Positions 53,827 through 63,900 of a DNA stretch of 64,000 nucleotides are shown piece after piece. A model generated the notes under the pieces. It saw only the letters and a list, made by a program, of their open reading frames with translations. It made no database searches and was not told the origin of the DNA. This stretch comes from Pedobacter sp. (GTDB lineage: Bacteria > Bacteroidota > Bacteroidia > Sphingobacteriales > Sphingobacteriaceae), in NCBI RefSeq assembly GCF_031119335.1, contig NZ_JAVHXT010000007.1, positions 152,762 through 216,761 of the forward strand. The letters run 5' to 3'. The position numbers and the translations under genes are program-made. Position 1 is the stretch's first letter, and every line of letters begins with the position of its first letter.

Positions 53827-55128
53827 CTATAAAAGCGGAAGCAACTGCTCTAGCGCCATTCCTCTACTACCTTTCAAAAGAATAAGCGAATCTTTCCAGT
53901 CTTGTGTTTGGATGAATGCCGAAGCTTCGCTTGGTGTAGCGAAAAAGTGGGCATCAACATCGCCTTTGGCATTATAGAAATGATGACCGACGAAAATTAA
54001 GGTGCCAATTTCATTTTTAACAGCAAACTCGATAATGCGCTGGTGCTGGACAGCAGATTCATCGCCTAACTCGAACATATCACCCAAAATGGCAATCTTA
54101 TTTGCAGCACTTAAGCTACTCAAATTGGTGATTGCTGCAGCCATACTGCTAGGGTTGGCATTATAGAAATCGCAAATCACAGTGTTTTTTTCTGTTTTAG
54201 TAAGTTGCGAACGGTTATTGGTAGGGAAGTAATCTGCCAAACCTTTGTTAATTTCATCAGCACTTAAGCCGAAGAAACAACCAATGCTGATGGCCGCCAA
54301 TATATTTTCGAAGTTATAAGTGCCGGTTAAATTTGCCTTTGCTTCATGCGTTTCTCCATTGTAGCTCCATTCAAATTCTATTAAAGGATCGCTGTTTTTC
54401 AGTACTCCTTGTACCACACCTTCTTCGGCCACATTATAGCGAACAACGTTTGTAACGCTGGCTTTCATAACCATTTCAGTTAAATCTTTGTTGGCCGCAT
54501 TTAAGAAGGCATAACCGTTGCTTTCGCTCAAATAGGCATAGAGTTCTGCTTTGCCTTTCTTTACACCTTCAAAACCACCAAAACCCTCTAAATGTGCCAT
54601 TCCCACGTTGCTAATCAGTCCGTGGGTAGGTTTTGAAATGCTGCTCAACAGCTCAATCTCTTTTTGATGGTTGGCGCCCATTTCTATCACGGCAATTTCT
54701 ACAGTATCAGCTATGCTTAAAATAGACAAAGGCACACCAATGTGGTTGTTGAGGTTGCCTTTGGTGGCAAATACGCTAAAATGCTCGGCTAGCACGGCCC
54801 TAATCAGCTCTTTGGTCGTGGTTTTGCCATTACTACCCGTTAGGCCAATTACAGGGATGTTTAGTTGCTTTCTATGATGTTTCGCTAGTTCTTGTAAGGT
54901 TTCAAGCACATCATCTACCAGCATAAACTTATCGCCCTTGGCAAAATCTGGATTATCGATAATCGCAAACGCAGCGCCAGCTTCCACCGCTTTTTCCGCA
55001 AATTGGTTGGCATCGAACTTATCGCCCTTTAAGGCAAAAAACAAGCAACCCTCAGTGATAGATCGGGTATCTGTGCAAATAAGAGGGTGTTTGAGGTAAT
55101 GCTGATAAAGCTGTTCGATGTTGGTCAT
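53827..55128 (-). CDS. murF: UDP-N-acetylmuramoyl-tripeptide--D-alanyl-D-alanine ligase
   Basis: A 433-residue cytosolic Mur ligase that adds D-Ala-D-Ala to the peptidoglycan precursor with ATP. The N-terminal substrate domain has CTDTRSITEGCLFFALKGD, followed by the ATP loop G98-S-N-G-K-T-T104, a Lys in GKAELYAYL, the central EMGANHQKEIELLSSISKPTHG and NIGMAHLEGFGG-like segment, and the C-terminal FYNANPSSM and ILGDMFELG motifs. It is monocistronic; its 3' end lies near a repeat fragment. Confidence 0.96.
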   Translation of the reverse strand: MTNIEQLYQHYLKHPLICTDTRSITEGCLFFALKGDKFDANQFAEKAVEAGAAFAIIDNPDFAKGDKFMLVDDVLETLQELAKHHRKQLNIPVIGLTGSNGKTTTKELIRAVLAEHFSVFATKGNLNNHIGVPLSILSIADTVEIAVIEMGANHQKEIELLSSISKPTHGLISNVGMAHLEGFGGFEGVKKGKAELYAYLSESNGYAFLNAANKDLTEMVMKASVTNVVRYNVAEEGVVQGVLKNSDPLIEFEWSYNGETHEAKANLTGTYNFENILAAISIGCFFGLSADEINKGLADYFPTNNRSQLTKTEKNTVICDFYNANPSSMAAAITNLSSLSAANKIAILGDMFELGDESAVQHQRIIEFAVKNEIGTLIFVGHHFYNAKGDVDAHFFATPSEASAFIQTQDWKDSLILLKGSRGMALEQLLPLL

Positions 55129-55206
55129 TGCTTTGGTTTAAAAATATGCTTTGTAAAATTACGAATGCTTAGGTGAAATCAAATATTCTTTTAGTATTAT
55201 TGATGT

Positions 55207-55286
55207 AGCCACAGATACACAAATATTTTTTGTCGCAGAGTTATCTTGCTCTTTTTTATTGAAATCAAATCTGTGTATCTGTGGCT
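55207..55286. repeat. Inverted repeat AGCCACAGATACACA upstream of the M14 gene
   Basis: AGCCACAGATACACA at 55207-55221 is perfectly complementary to 55272-55286, 15 bp with a 50-base loop, ending 14 bases before the M14 gene start. This motif is a familiar Bacteroidota intergenic repeat. In a transcript reaching the M14 start it would form a strong stem over the leader. Confidence 0.8.
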
Positions 55287-55300
55287 TTTAACAGCGATGT

Positions 55301-57784
55301 ATGAAAAGAACGTTACTAATATTGTGGTTGGGAGTTTTTGCCTGGCCTTTATTCGCACAAGTTCCAAGTCCGGATGAGTTTTTGGGTTATGAGCTGGGTA
55401 CACATTTTTCATCGCATCAAAAGGTAGTCGACTATTTTAAGGATGTATCCAGCAAGGCGAAAAACGTTAAATTGCAATCTTACGGTACAACTTATGAGGG
55501 CAGGGAGTTACTTTTTGCTGTAGTTTCTGATGCTTCGAATATGGAAAGTTTGGAGCAGATTAGAAACAACAATATCGCCATCTCTAACAATGATAAAACA
55601 ATAAAAGCCGCTAAACAGCCAGCAATTGTGTGGTTGAGCTACAATGTTCATGGTAACGAGGCTAACTCTACCGAAACGGCAATGAAAGTACTTTATACGT
55701 TGGTAGAAGCGAAGGATGAAAAGATTAAGCAATGGCTAAAGAATACTGTGGTGATCATTGATCCTTGCTTAAATCCAGATGGGAGAGAACGTTATGTGAA
55801 CTTTTATAATAGTGTGGCAGGAACGATGCCAAATCCAGATCCTACAAGTAGAGAGCATTACGAGCCTTGGCCAGGAGGCAGAACAAACCATTACTATTTT
55901 GATTTGAACCGCGATTGGGCTTGGCAAACGCAAATAGAAAGCGAACAAAGGTTAAAACAATATCACCAATGGTTGCCACAGATTCATGTCGATTTTCACG
56001 AGCAAGGTTATAATGAACCTTATTATTTTGCACCTGCGGCAGAGCCGATACATCAAGCGGTGACGCCTTGGCAGCGGGAGTTTCAGGTGGTAGTGGGCAG
56101 AAACAATGCGAAGTACTTTGATGAGAACGGCTGGCAGTATTTTACAAAAGAACGCTTCGATTTGCTCTATCCATCTTATGGTGATACCTATCCGCTATAT
56201 AACGGTGCCATTGGTATGACCTACGAGCAAGCTGGGAGCGGCAGGGCTGGATTGGCAGTGGTGACTGCAAGCGGCGATACGTTGACGTTGAAAGATCGTA
56301 TTTCGCACCATTTTACCACCTCGATGTCTACCATAGAAGTGGCGTCGGCTCATGCAGAGAAACTGGTGCTAGAGTTTAGAAAGTTTTTTGAGCAGAGCCT
56401 AACGCCTGCAACCACCTATAAAAGTTATGTGGTTAAAGCGCAAAATATTTCAAGATTAAGAAAGTTAGCAGAGCTGCTCACAAAGAATAAAATCGGCTTT
56501 GCCTTTGGTGCTGAAAAGGTAGAACGCACACTAAACGGCTACAATTACGAAAGCCAAAAAGTAGAACAATTTAAGTTAGAGCGTAACGATATGGTGATCA
56601 GCGTTGCGCAGAAACACGGTGTGCTGGCCAATATCCTCTTTGAACCGCAAACATTCGTTGCCGATTCTAATACTTACGATATCACCGCTTGGGCATTGCC
56701 TTATGCTTATGGATTAAATGCCTATGCCGTAAAGGAAATTTTGTTGGGTACGCATTCCTTTATAGAAGAGCCGAAAAGAAATGCGTTTCATACAGCCAAA
56801 CCTTACGCATGGATATTGTCATGGAATGGGATGGAAGATGCCAAAGTGCTAATGGCTTTGCAACAGCAAGAAGTTAAGGTAAGATTGGCAGAACAGGCCT
56901 TTACAATTGGCGGCATTACTTACAAAGCGGGCACTTTATTGATATACAGAGCAGAAAATGAAAAACGAAAGCCTAATTTCCAAGCTCAATTAGAAAAACT
57001 GCTTGCTAACCTAAATGCAGATTTTAAAACGCTGAACTCTGGCTACGTAGAAAAAGGGAAAGATTTTGGCTCTTCCGTATACAGATTATTGGGCAGACCT
57101 AAAGTAGCCGTATTAAGTGGCTCGGAAGTGTCGTCGCAGTCGTTAGGAGAAATTTGGCATTTCTTCGAGCAGGAATTAAAATATCCTATATCGATGATCA
57201 ACGTGAGCTCTGTAGCTAATCTAGACATCAATAAGGTAAATACCTTGCTCGTGCCCGATGGCTATTACAATGATAAACTGGCAGATCAATTGACGCCATG
57301 GGTTACTGCAGGAGGCAAATTGATATTATTAGAAGATGCCATTGCTGCCTTTGTTGGTAAGAAGCCGTATCAAATCAAACGAAAAGAAGAACCTAAAGCT
57401 ACCGAGGCAAAAAATGCGCAGCAATACACTTCCAGAGATCATGATGATTTCAGCAATACCATTCCAGGCGCCATTTACAAAGTGTATCTAGATCAAACAC
57501 ATCCTTTAAGTTTTGGCATTGGCAAATATTACTTCACCTTAAAAACGGATGCCAACATCTATGAGCCCTTAGAAAACGGCTACAACTTAGGCTCACTTAA
57601 AGCAGATAGTTATGTTGCGGGCGTTGCAGGCGCAAAGGTGAAAAGCAAAATTTCTTCGGGTATGCTGTATGGCGCACAAGAAATCGGCAAGGGACAGGTT
57701 TTGTATTTCGCTACGGGCTTAATTTTTAGGAATTTTTGGGAGAGTGGAAAGCAGATGTTGTTGAATAGTGTGTTTTTGAATTGA
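55301..57784 (+). CDS. M14 family zinc carboxypeptidase, exported
   Basis: An 827-residue secreted metallopeptidase with a signal peptide (about 1-19, ending PLFAQ). In the M14 domain (about 25-350) the zinc ligands are H117 and E120 (VHGNEANS) and H233 (DFHEQG), with R156-type substrate residues in NPDGRERY and catalytic E309 (TYEQAGSG). The C-terminal half (about 380-827) includes an alpha/beta region resembling a class I glutamine-amidotransferase-like fold (KVAVLSGSEVSSQSLGEIWHFFEQEL) often found in Bacteroidota M14 proteins. It removes C-terminal residues from peptides outside the cytosol. It is transcribed alone. Confidence 0.9.
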   Translation: MKRTLLILWLGVFAWPLFAQVPSPDEFLGYELGTHFSSHQKVVDYFKDVSSKAKNVKLQSYGTTYEGRELLFAVVSDASNMESLEQIRNNNIAISNNDKTIKAAKQPAIVWLSYNVHGNEANSTETAMKVLYTLVEAKDEKIKQWLKNTVVIIDPCLNPDGRERYVNFYNSVAGTMPNPDPTSREHYEPWPGGRTNHYYFDLNRDWAWQTQIESEQRLKQYHQWLPQIHVDFHEQGYNEPYYFAPAAEPIHQAVTPWQREFQVVVGRNNAKYFDENGWQYFTKERFDLLYPSYGDTYPLYNGAIGMTYEQAGSGRAGLAVVTASGDTLTLKDRISHHFTTSMSTIEVASAHAEKLVLEFRKFFEQSLTPATTYKSYVVKAQNISRLRKLAELLTKNKIGFAFGAEKVERTLNGYNYESQKVEQFKLERNDMVISVAQKHGVLANILFEPQTFVADSNTYDITAWALPYAYGLNAYAVKEILLGTHSFIEEPKRNAFHTAKPYAWILSWNGMEDAKVLMALQQQEVKVRLAEQAFTIGGITYKAGTLLIYRAENEKRKPNFQAQLEKLLANLNADFKTLNSGYVEKGKDFGSSVYRLLGRPKVAVLSGSEVSSQSLGEIWHFFEQELKYPISMINVSSVANLDINKVNTLLVPDGYYNDKLADQLTPWVTAGGKLILLEDAIAAFVGKKPYQIKRKEEPKATEAKNAQQYTSRDHDDFSNTIPGAIYKVYLDQTHPLSFGIGKYYFTLKTDANIYEPLENGYNLGSLKADSYVAGVAGAKVKSKISSGMLYGAQEIGKGQVLYFATGLIFRNFWESGKQMLLNSVFLN

Positions 57785-57893
57785 TTTGCTATCTTTTCTG
57801 TTATCTTTTAACCTATAGCCGATAGCTAGTTTTTATGGCTAGGTAGGTAGCTATATTAAAGCCAATAATAGTTATGTTGATTTTTCCGGCTTT

Positions 57894-58126
57894 TTGGACT
57901 TTATGGCTATTATAGAAGGATTAGGAGGTTTCCTACTGTTGCTGGGTTTATTCTTCCGTCCGGTAAATATGTTATTAGTTTTTACAATGATGATAGCCAC
58001 CCTTGTTCAGTTCACTTTGGCAAAGGCGAAGGTATTATGGGCGCTTCTCATGCCATGGAGGTTGGCATTGTGTTCGTCAGCTTGATTTTTATCGGGCCGG
58101 GAAAATATAGTTTGGATAAGAAGTAA
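57894..58126 (+). pseudogene. doxX-family remnant, truncated and frameshifted
   Basis: The first frame reads DFMAIIEGLGGFLLLLGLFFRPVNMLLVFTMMIATLVQ, the middle of a DoxX-type membrane protein. Near 58010-58015 the homology shifts frame and continues GKGEGIMGASHAMEVGIVFV, then SLIFIGPGKYSLDKK to a TAA at 58124-58126. The N-terminal third of the usual 130-140 residues is missing. Two independent defects make this a pseudogene rather than a sequencing slip. DoxX proteins are small inner-membrane proteins of uncertain redox-related function. Confidence 0.88.
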
Positions 58127-58128
58127 CC

Positions 58129-58755
58129 CTATAGCGTATTCACGTAAGTTACCAACTTAATTAAACTCTCTTCTTTTTTAACCGAAACTTTGTTGGTTTT
58201 TATAAAATTAAGAGCTTTTTCATTGTTGGAAAATGTTTCCAATAAGTGTTTATTATCGGATAATTCTATGAACTTATCATCTATAGACAGAGCGTAGTTT
58301 ACTCTGCTCTGAATAAATTTTTCTGTCGTAGCAGAACTATACTGTTTTCGCTCTGCAATACTTTTCACATTTCGTTTTAACAGAGTGTTTTTTCCATTTA
58401 GTAAAACCTGGTAATAGGCCTTGTCTTTTCCTGCTTTGATGAAAGATAAGTTCTTATTATCTAGATTAAAGTCAAAAGCGATAACTTCTTCTACAAAAGA
58501 ATAATCTCTACCATCAGCACCTTTATAAATTACTTGATTATTTACCTCATCAAGTTTCAATTCGTAATTGTCAAACGATTTACCACTTGCTAGTTTTACC
58601 TTTCCTTTGTTGAAGGAAGTAGTATAGTATGGATTCCCCACGTAAACCTCTACCGAATTCTTAATAAAGGGTTTGCCGTTAGCATCTGCCACATCATTTT
58701 GCGAAAATGAAGTCATAGACGCGAAAACAAAAACAATTGACAACAAATATTTCAT
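58129..58755 (-). CDS. Exported protein of unknown function
   Basis: A 208-residue protein with a signal peptide (about 1-18, ending TSFSQ). The rest is a beta-rich domain (SVEVYVGNPYYTTSFNKGKVKLASGKSFDNYELKLDEVNNQVIYKGADGRDYSF), then a helical Lys-rich C-terminus. I do not recognise the family; the first half resembles proteins with repeated V-Y/N-x-G turns. A terminator at 58774 separates it from the SusCD operon, so it is probably transcribed on its own. It converges with the doxX remnant. Confidence 0.72.
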   Translation of the reverse strand: MKYLLSIVFVFASMTSFSQNDVADANGKPFIKNSVEVYVGNPYYTTSFNKGKVKLASGKSFDNYELKLDEVNNQVIYKGADGRDYSFVEEVIAFDFNLDNKNLSFIKAGKDKAYYQVLLNGKNTLLKRNVKSIAERKQYSSATTEKFIQSRVNYALSIDDKFIELSDNKHLLETFSNNEKALNFIKTNKVSVKKEESLIKLVTYVNTL

Positions 58756-58773
58756 AATGTAATTAAATAAAAA

Positions 58774-58799
58774 TGGGTGGTTGTTTAACCACCCATTAC
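58774..58799 (-). terminator. Terminator of the SusC/SusD operon
   Basis: An 11-bp stem (AATGGGTGGTT and its complement) with a four-base loop, followed on the minus strand by TTTT and more T-rich sequence. It lies 14 bases past the stop of the gene at 58814. Confidence 0.87.
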
Positions 58800-58813
58800 A
58801 TATAAATATAGGA

Positions 58814-59386
58814 TTATCCTTTATTAATTACAACCCCAATTCTAAAATAATTTGGATTAGGATTAATGCTGCCTGGACTCAATTCAAGTACAATCAACTT
58901 TTCTTTTGCCAAAGCTACTCCTGGATTTACAATATTAATTGTTAAAAGTCCAAAGCTAGAATTAGCTGGAATTGTTAAAGTACCTGAAGTAGTATAGTCC
59001 GTACCTTGTACAGCAGCCTCCGCATCAGCCGCGGTAGCCAAACCAGCTATAGAACCAGCGTACGTTTCACCAGGTACTACGCGATATTTTACCTCTGTAG
59101 CTGTTGAAACATGAGGACCAACCAAGTTAACCCTGAAAGTAATTGTTCCAGAAGCTCTGGTAATGTTAGGATCAGCAGGTAAACCACCAATTGATGTTGC
59201 TGTAAAAACTTGTCTACCATATCCAGGAACACGGTTTAGAACTGGATAGTTCTTGTTTAAGGCTTTTGCATTGTATGAAGCCGCGTCAAATTCTAATACC
59301 GAATTTGTTACAACTATATCCTCATTTTTTATGCAAGAAGTTAATACTGTAGCAAGAGCTATAAGTACTATATATATTTTCTTCAT
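58814..59386 (-). CDS. SusCD-associated lipoprotein
   Basis: A 190-residue lipoprotein (lipobox C18 in VLTSCIKNED). The body has strands typical of Calx-beta or DUF4843-type proteins: FRVNLVGPHVSTATEVKYRVVPGET, a TDYTTSGTLTIPANSSFGLLTINIVN core and LIVLELSPG. It lies 12 bases after the SusD gene, so it is the third gene of the operon. Such proteins probably sit at the cell surface and bind the glycan or peptide that the SusCD pair imports. The family name is tentative. Confidence 0.72.
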   Translation of the reverse strand: MKKIYIVLIALATVLTSCIKNEDIVVTNSVLEFDAASYNAKALNKNYPVLNRVPGYGRQVFTATSIGGLPADPNITRASGTITFRVNLVGPHVSTATEVKYRVVPGETYAGSIAGLATAADAEAAVQGTDYTTSGTLTIPANSSFGLLTINIVNPGVALAKEKLIVLELSPGSINPNPNYFRIGVVINKG

Positions 59387-59398
59387 TTCTTTACTTTT

Positions 59399-60937
59399 TT
59401 AATACCCAAAATTTTGTTTTAAACGATCTGGATTACCATCTACCTCTCTAGCAGGAATATTTGGTAATATCCTATAGTCAGTAAAAAGTAGATCTGTATA
59501 ATGAGGAGTTTTTGTAATATTCTTACCTAATCGCTTCAAGTCAAAAAATCTATGTCCCTCAAATGCGAACTCGATACGGCGTTGCTTAAGAATCTCATTT
59601 TGCAACGAAGTACCTGTCAAAGCAGCATCTGTAATGGCTTGTGCACTAGTCGCATAATCAGTATACCTATTCTGCTTTATTCTAATTAGATCTGTCCTAG
59701 CTGCTGCCTCATCAAAAACAGGCGAGCCAGTAGTTGACTGAGCTTCTGCTCTTACTAGGAACATTTCCGCAACTCTTAAAACTACAGCATTATCCAAATT
59801 GATAAATCCGTTTTTACCCAAATACTTCGTACATTCTACGAAAGGAGCACCACGACCAGCTGTACCCAACTCAAATAACAAATTACGCACGTCTGAATTT
59901 CTAGCAGTAATTGCAGCAGCAGCACCGCCATTTGCAGAAACGGTAATGCCTAAATCAGCTAGTAAAGTATTAGTTGGAACTAAATCACCAAAACCACCTG
60001 TTTGCGCTCTATTGCCAGCAACTACTAAAGTAGTGAAAGAAGTTTGCAACGATTCATTAACGCCAATATTTTCAGCATTAATAGTAAACGTAACTTCAAA
60101 TAAAGACTCTGGATTAACCTTATTTCTCCAACCATTTACATATTGGCTAGGAGTAAGTAATTTAGAGCCTTGGCTTGCAATAACTAAATCTGCATATGTT
60201 TTTGCAGTAGCGTAATCTTTATTGTAAAGAGCAGCTCTAGCTAACAAACCTTGTGCTGCTTGCTTTGTTGCAAGCGCAGGAGATAGACCAATATTTCCCA
60301 ATTTTGCTTCTGCATCTTTTAAGTCTTTATAAATCAAAGCATAAACATCGGCTATTGGTGCTCTAGTAGGAAGTGTTAAAACTGCATCTTGTAAAGTTTT
60401 AACTCCCTTAGTTATAATAGGAACACCTCCTCTATCTTGCGATGGCACAACTGCTCCTGGGTCATAAGCATATTGTCTTACCAGTTCAAAATAAAATAAA
60501 GCCCTTAAAAATTGAACTTGACCTTCCCATGCATTTCTTTCTGCGGTAGTAACTGCTGGAGTAACATTCAATGAAGGTATTGCATCTAAAATTAGATTAG
60601 CCTCATTAATTCCGTAATATAAGTTTTGCCAATCTGCAAAATGAGCCAAAGGAATATTCCTAGCCTCATTAGCAAATCTACCTGACCTATTGGTGAACCT
60701 ACCATTATCCGCTAGCGCTTCTGGAAAAGCGATTAAATCTCTACCATAAACTCTGGCAGACTTAAGTTTAGCATAAACAGAAATAATAGCTGCATTGACA
60801 TTCTCTTTAGAATTCAATGCAGTCTCAATATCAATAGACTGTCTTGCAGTAGTTTCTATCGCTTCTTTACATCCTGTGAAAGACATAGCACCAAGAACAG
60901 CTATAGAAAAATATATTTTTAACTTATTCATATTCAT
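59399..60937 (-). CDS. RagB/SusD family surface nutrient-binding lipoprotein
   Basis: A 512-residue surface lipoprotein (lipobox C23 in MSFTGCKEAI). The SusD features are the N-terminal TPR-like helices (SKENVNAAIISVYAKLKSARVYGRDLIAFPEALADNGRF), WQNLYYGINEANLILDAI, QFLRALFYFELVRQYA, LARAALYNKDY, and the C-terminal EILKQRRIEFAFEGHRFFDLKRLGK with IPAREVDGNP. It binds the substrate and forms the lid on the adjacent SusC channel. No glycosidase or peptidase is encoded in the operon, so the substrate is unknown. Confidence 0.95.
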   Translation of the reverse strand: MNMNKLKIYFSIAVLGAMSFTGCKEAIETTARQSIDIETALNSKENVNAAIISVYAKLKSARVYGRDLIAFPEALADNGRFTNRSGRFANEARNIPLAHFADWQNLYYGINEANLILDAIPSLNVTPAVTTAERNAWEGQVQFLRALFYFELVRQYAYDPGAVVPSQDRGGVPIITKGVKTLQDAVLTLPTRAPIADVYALIYKDLKDAEAKLGNIGLSPALATKQAAQGLLARAALYNKDYATAKTYADLVIASQGSKLLTPSQYVNGWRNKVNPESLFEVTFTINAENIGVNESLQTSFTTLVVAGNRAQTGGFGDLVPTNTLLADLGITVSANGGAAAAITARNSDVRNLLFELGTAGRGAPFVECTKYLGKNGFINLDNAVVLRVAEMFLVRAEAQSTTGSPVFDEAAARTDLIRIKQNRYTDYATSAQAITDAALTGTSLQNEILKQRRIEFAFEGHRFFDLKRLGKNITKTPHYTDLLFTDYRILPNIPAREVDGNPDRLKQNFGY

Positions 60938-60944
60938 TTTTCTT

Positions 60945-63900
60945 TTAAAATCCTACCTGTAAACCAAATGTATAGTTCTTAGCTTGAGGGATGATACCTG
61001 TAGAAGCACTAAACCACTCAGGATCGTAACCCATGTAATCGTCATAGGTAAATAAGTTTGTTCCTTGAGCATAAACTCTAACATTATTCAATTTCAATTT
61101 ATTTGCTAAAGTTTTTGGAAGGTTATAAGCAAATGTAATGCTTCTTAATCTAATGTAATCAGTTTTAAAGAACAGTCTGCTTGAACCACTTGCATGATTT
61201 ATCCCTCCTGGCTCTACACCATTATTATAAGGTCTTGGATAAGTAGTAATTTGACCTGGAGTAGTCCACCTATTGTCAAAAGCTTCTTGAAGCGTATTGA
61301 ATGCTCTGTTTCCATTTTCTAATAAAAAGCTTAATTGACCATCACTCTGAATTCTTCCATATTCATATTGGAACATAAAGTCTAATTCAAATCCCTTATA
61401 TTGAAATAAGTTATTAAAACCACCTGTATATTCTGGTTGAGTATCACCAATTATTCTTCTATCTGCTAATACCGGCGAATATGTGATATTGTCGTTAATA
61501 TCGTAAAACATTGGACGCCCAGTTGCTGGATTTACCCCGGCATATTTTTGTGTAAAAATAGTTCCGATAGAATGTCCAACACGAATAGATTGGTCAGAAG
61601 GAAGAACTTGTAAACCGCTATACAACTTTTTAACCTTATTTCTATTATATGCAAAAATAAAGGTAGATGTCCAGTTAAAACCATCTGGCTCACTAGATCT
61701 AAAGTTATCAGACTTCAATTCTACCTCAATACCTCTATTTTGCAATTGACCAATATTAGAAGTAAAAGCTCCGTAACCAGAAGTCCATTGTACTGGTTGA
61801 TCTAACAATAGGTTATTACTTAGTCTATTGTAAACCTCTACCGAACCTGAAATTCTATTTTTCCAGAAGCCAAAATCTAAACCAACGTTGATAGTTTCGT
61901 TCTTTTCCCATTTTAAATCTGGATTTGGAAGTTGCGTAGGTGTAATGCCTGATGATCCATTATAAACTGCACCAGACCCATAAAGACCTCTAGAAGCGAA
62001 ATTTGCAATTTGGTCATTACCTGTCGTTCCGTAGCCTGCCTTTAATTTTAAAAGAGAGATCAAATTAGAGCTTTTCAAGAAGTCTTCTTCAGAAATACTC
62101 CATCCAACTTGAACTGACGGGAAAAAACCAAATTGATTATTAGATCCAAATCTAGAAGAACCGTCCATACGAGCAATTACACTTGCGTAGTATTTATTGT
62201 CATAGTTATAAGAAGCTCTAGCAAAAGTCGAAATTCTTCTAAATTCTGATTGGAATTCACCAGTAGATAATGGATTCGCCGCTGAATTTAGGAAGGTAAA
62301 TTGAGGAGATGGAAAACCATCTGCAGCAGCGTTTAAGCCTTCTTGGATTTCAGATTTATATTCAAATCCTAACAAAGCATTTATGTTATGTTTGTTAAGT
62401 GATTTATCGTAATTTAAGGTTTGAGTAGTAAGAAAGTTAGTATTCCAAATACTTTCTACCTGCCCTAAACCTTTTCTTGCATAGCCATCATTTGTTCTTG
62501 GATCTCTGTAGCTCTTACCTTGTACTGCTCTGTAATCTAAACCGTAATAAGAAACAAATCTTAACCCATCAGTAATTAAATAGGACGCGTTAACATTTCC
62601 GACTACAAAATTACTTTTTTGCTGACCAGAATTGTAATCATTAACAGCAACAATATTTTGATTTAAGATACCTGGAAATACTTGTCCAGAACCTAGTAAA
62701 CCAAAATATGAACCATCGTCATTTCTAATTTGATTAGAAGGGATCATTAAAGATGCCGAAAAAGCTGGATTTCCTAAGAATGATCCATCTGTTGAAAATG
62801 GAATAGCTTGCGCAAATGAAGATAAGTTGATAGATGCACCAATATTCAATCTCTCTGTAGCCTTATGATTTAAATCTAATTTTAAAGATCCACGCTTAAA
62901 GTCTACTTTTTTAACAGCAGCCTCACTTGCGTTGTAAGAACCCGAGATATAGAATGTAGTTTTATCGTTACCCCCACTTGCAGACAACTCATAGTTTTGG
63001 ATAACTCCATTTTGGAAAACTTCATCTTGCCAGTTATAAGTGCGTAGTTCCGCTATCTGTGCAGGCGTTAAAGTAGCTCCATTTGGTATCCTCATTTCTG
63101 TACCAAGAACGTATTGCTTGTTAGCTTCATAACCATCTAAATACTGATTGTTCCACGCCTCAGCACGCAAAGTCACATAATCTTGCGTATTAAGCACATC
63201 TAATTTTTTTAACGGAGATGCTGCACCACCGTAGGCGTTGAAGTTAAATTTAGTTTTTCCAGCCTTACCTTTTTTAGTAGTGATAATTACCACACCATTT
63301 GCTGCTTGCGCACCGTAAATTGCAGCAGAAGCAGCATCTTTTAAAATGTCGATAGATTCGATATCGTTGGTGTTTAAAAACGCCAACGGATTCGATTGCG
63401 TAAACGAAGCATCATTTCTTGTGTTTAATTGAACCCCATCAACTACATACAAAGGCTGAGTTCCTGCTTGAATCGAACCTGTACCTCTAATCCTCACATT
63501 AATAGCACCACCCGGTATACCATTGTTTGCTTGAACAACAACACCTGCAGCCCTACCCTGCATTGCTTTATCCAAAGATGCAATGGGCCTGTTTTCGATA
63601 TCTCTAGCAGCGATACTTGACGTAGCGCCTAGAACATCTTTTTTCTTTTGAACACCATAGCCTGTGATTACAACATCAGAAAGTGTAGTCGCATCTGCAT
63701 CTAATGATGCATTTACAACATTTGAAGATCCGATAGTGATTGATTGTGGTCTAAAACCCAAAGAGCTGAACTCAAGAGCCGTTGCACCAGATGGAACTGA
63801 TAAAGAGAATCTACCATTTGCACCTGTAGAAACCCCAACATTAGTCCCCCTTACTTTTACACTCACTCCTGGCAATGGTAATCCATCCTCCTTAGAGGTA

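Noticed and set aside
55197..55412. Small minus-strand frame across the repeat and M14 start
   Set aside because: It overlaps the M14 signal peptide and is made mostly of repeat sequence.
59799..60215. A 138-residue plus-strand frame within susD
   Set aside because: It is antisense to a conserved SusD segment, with no independent signal.
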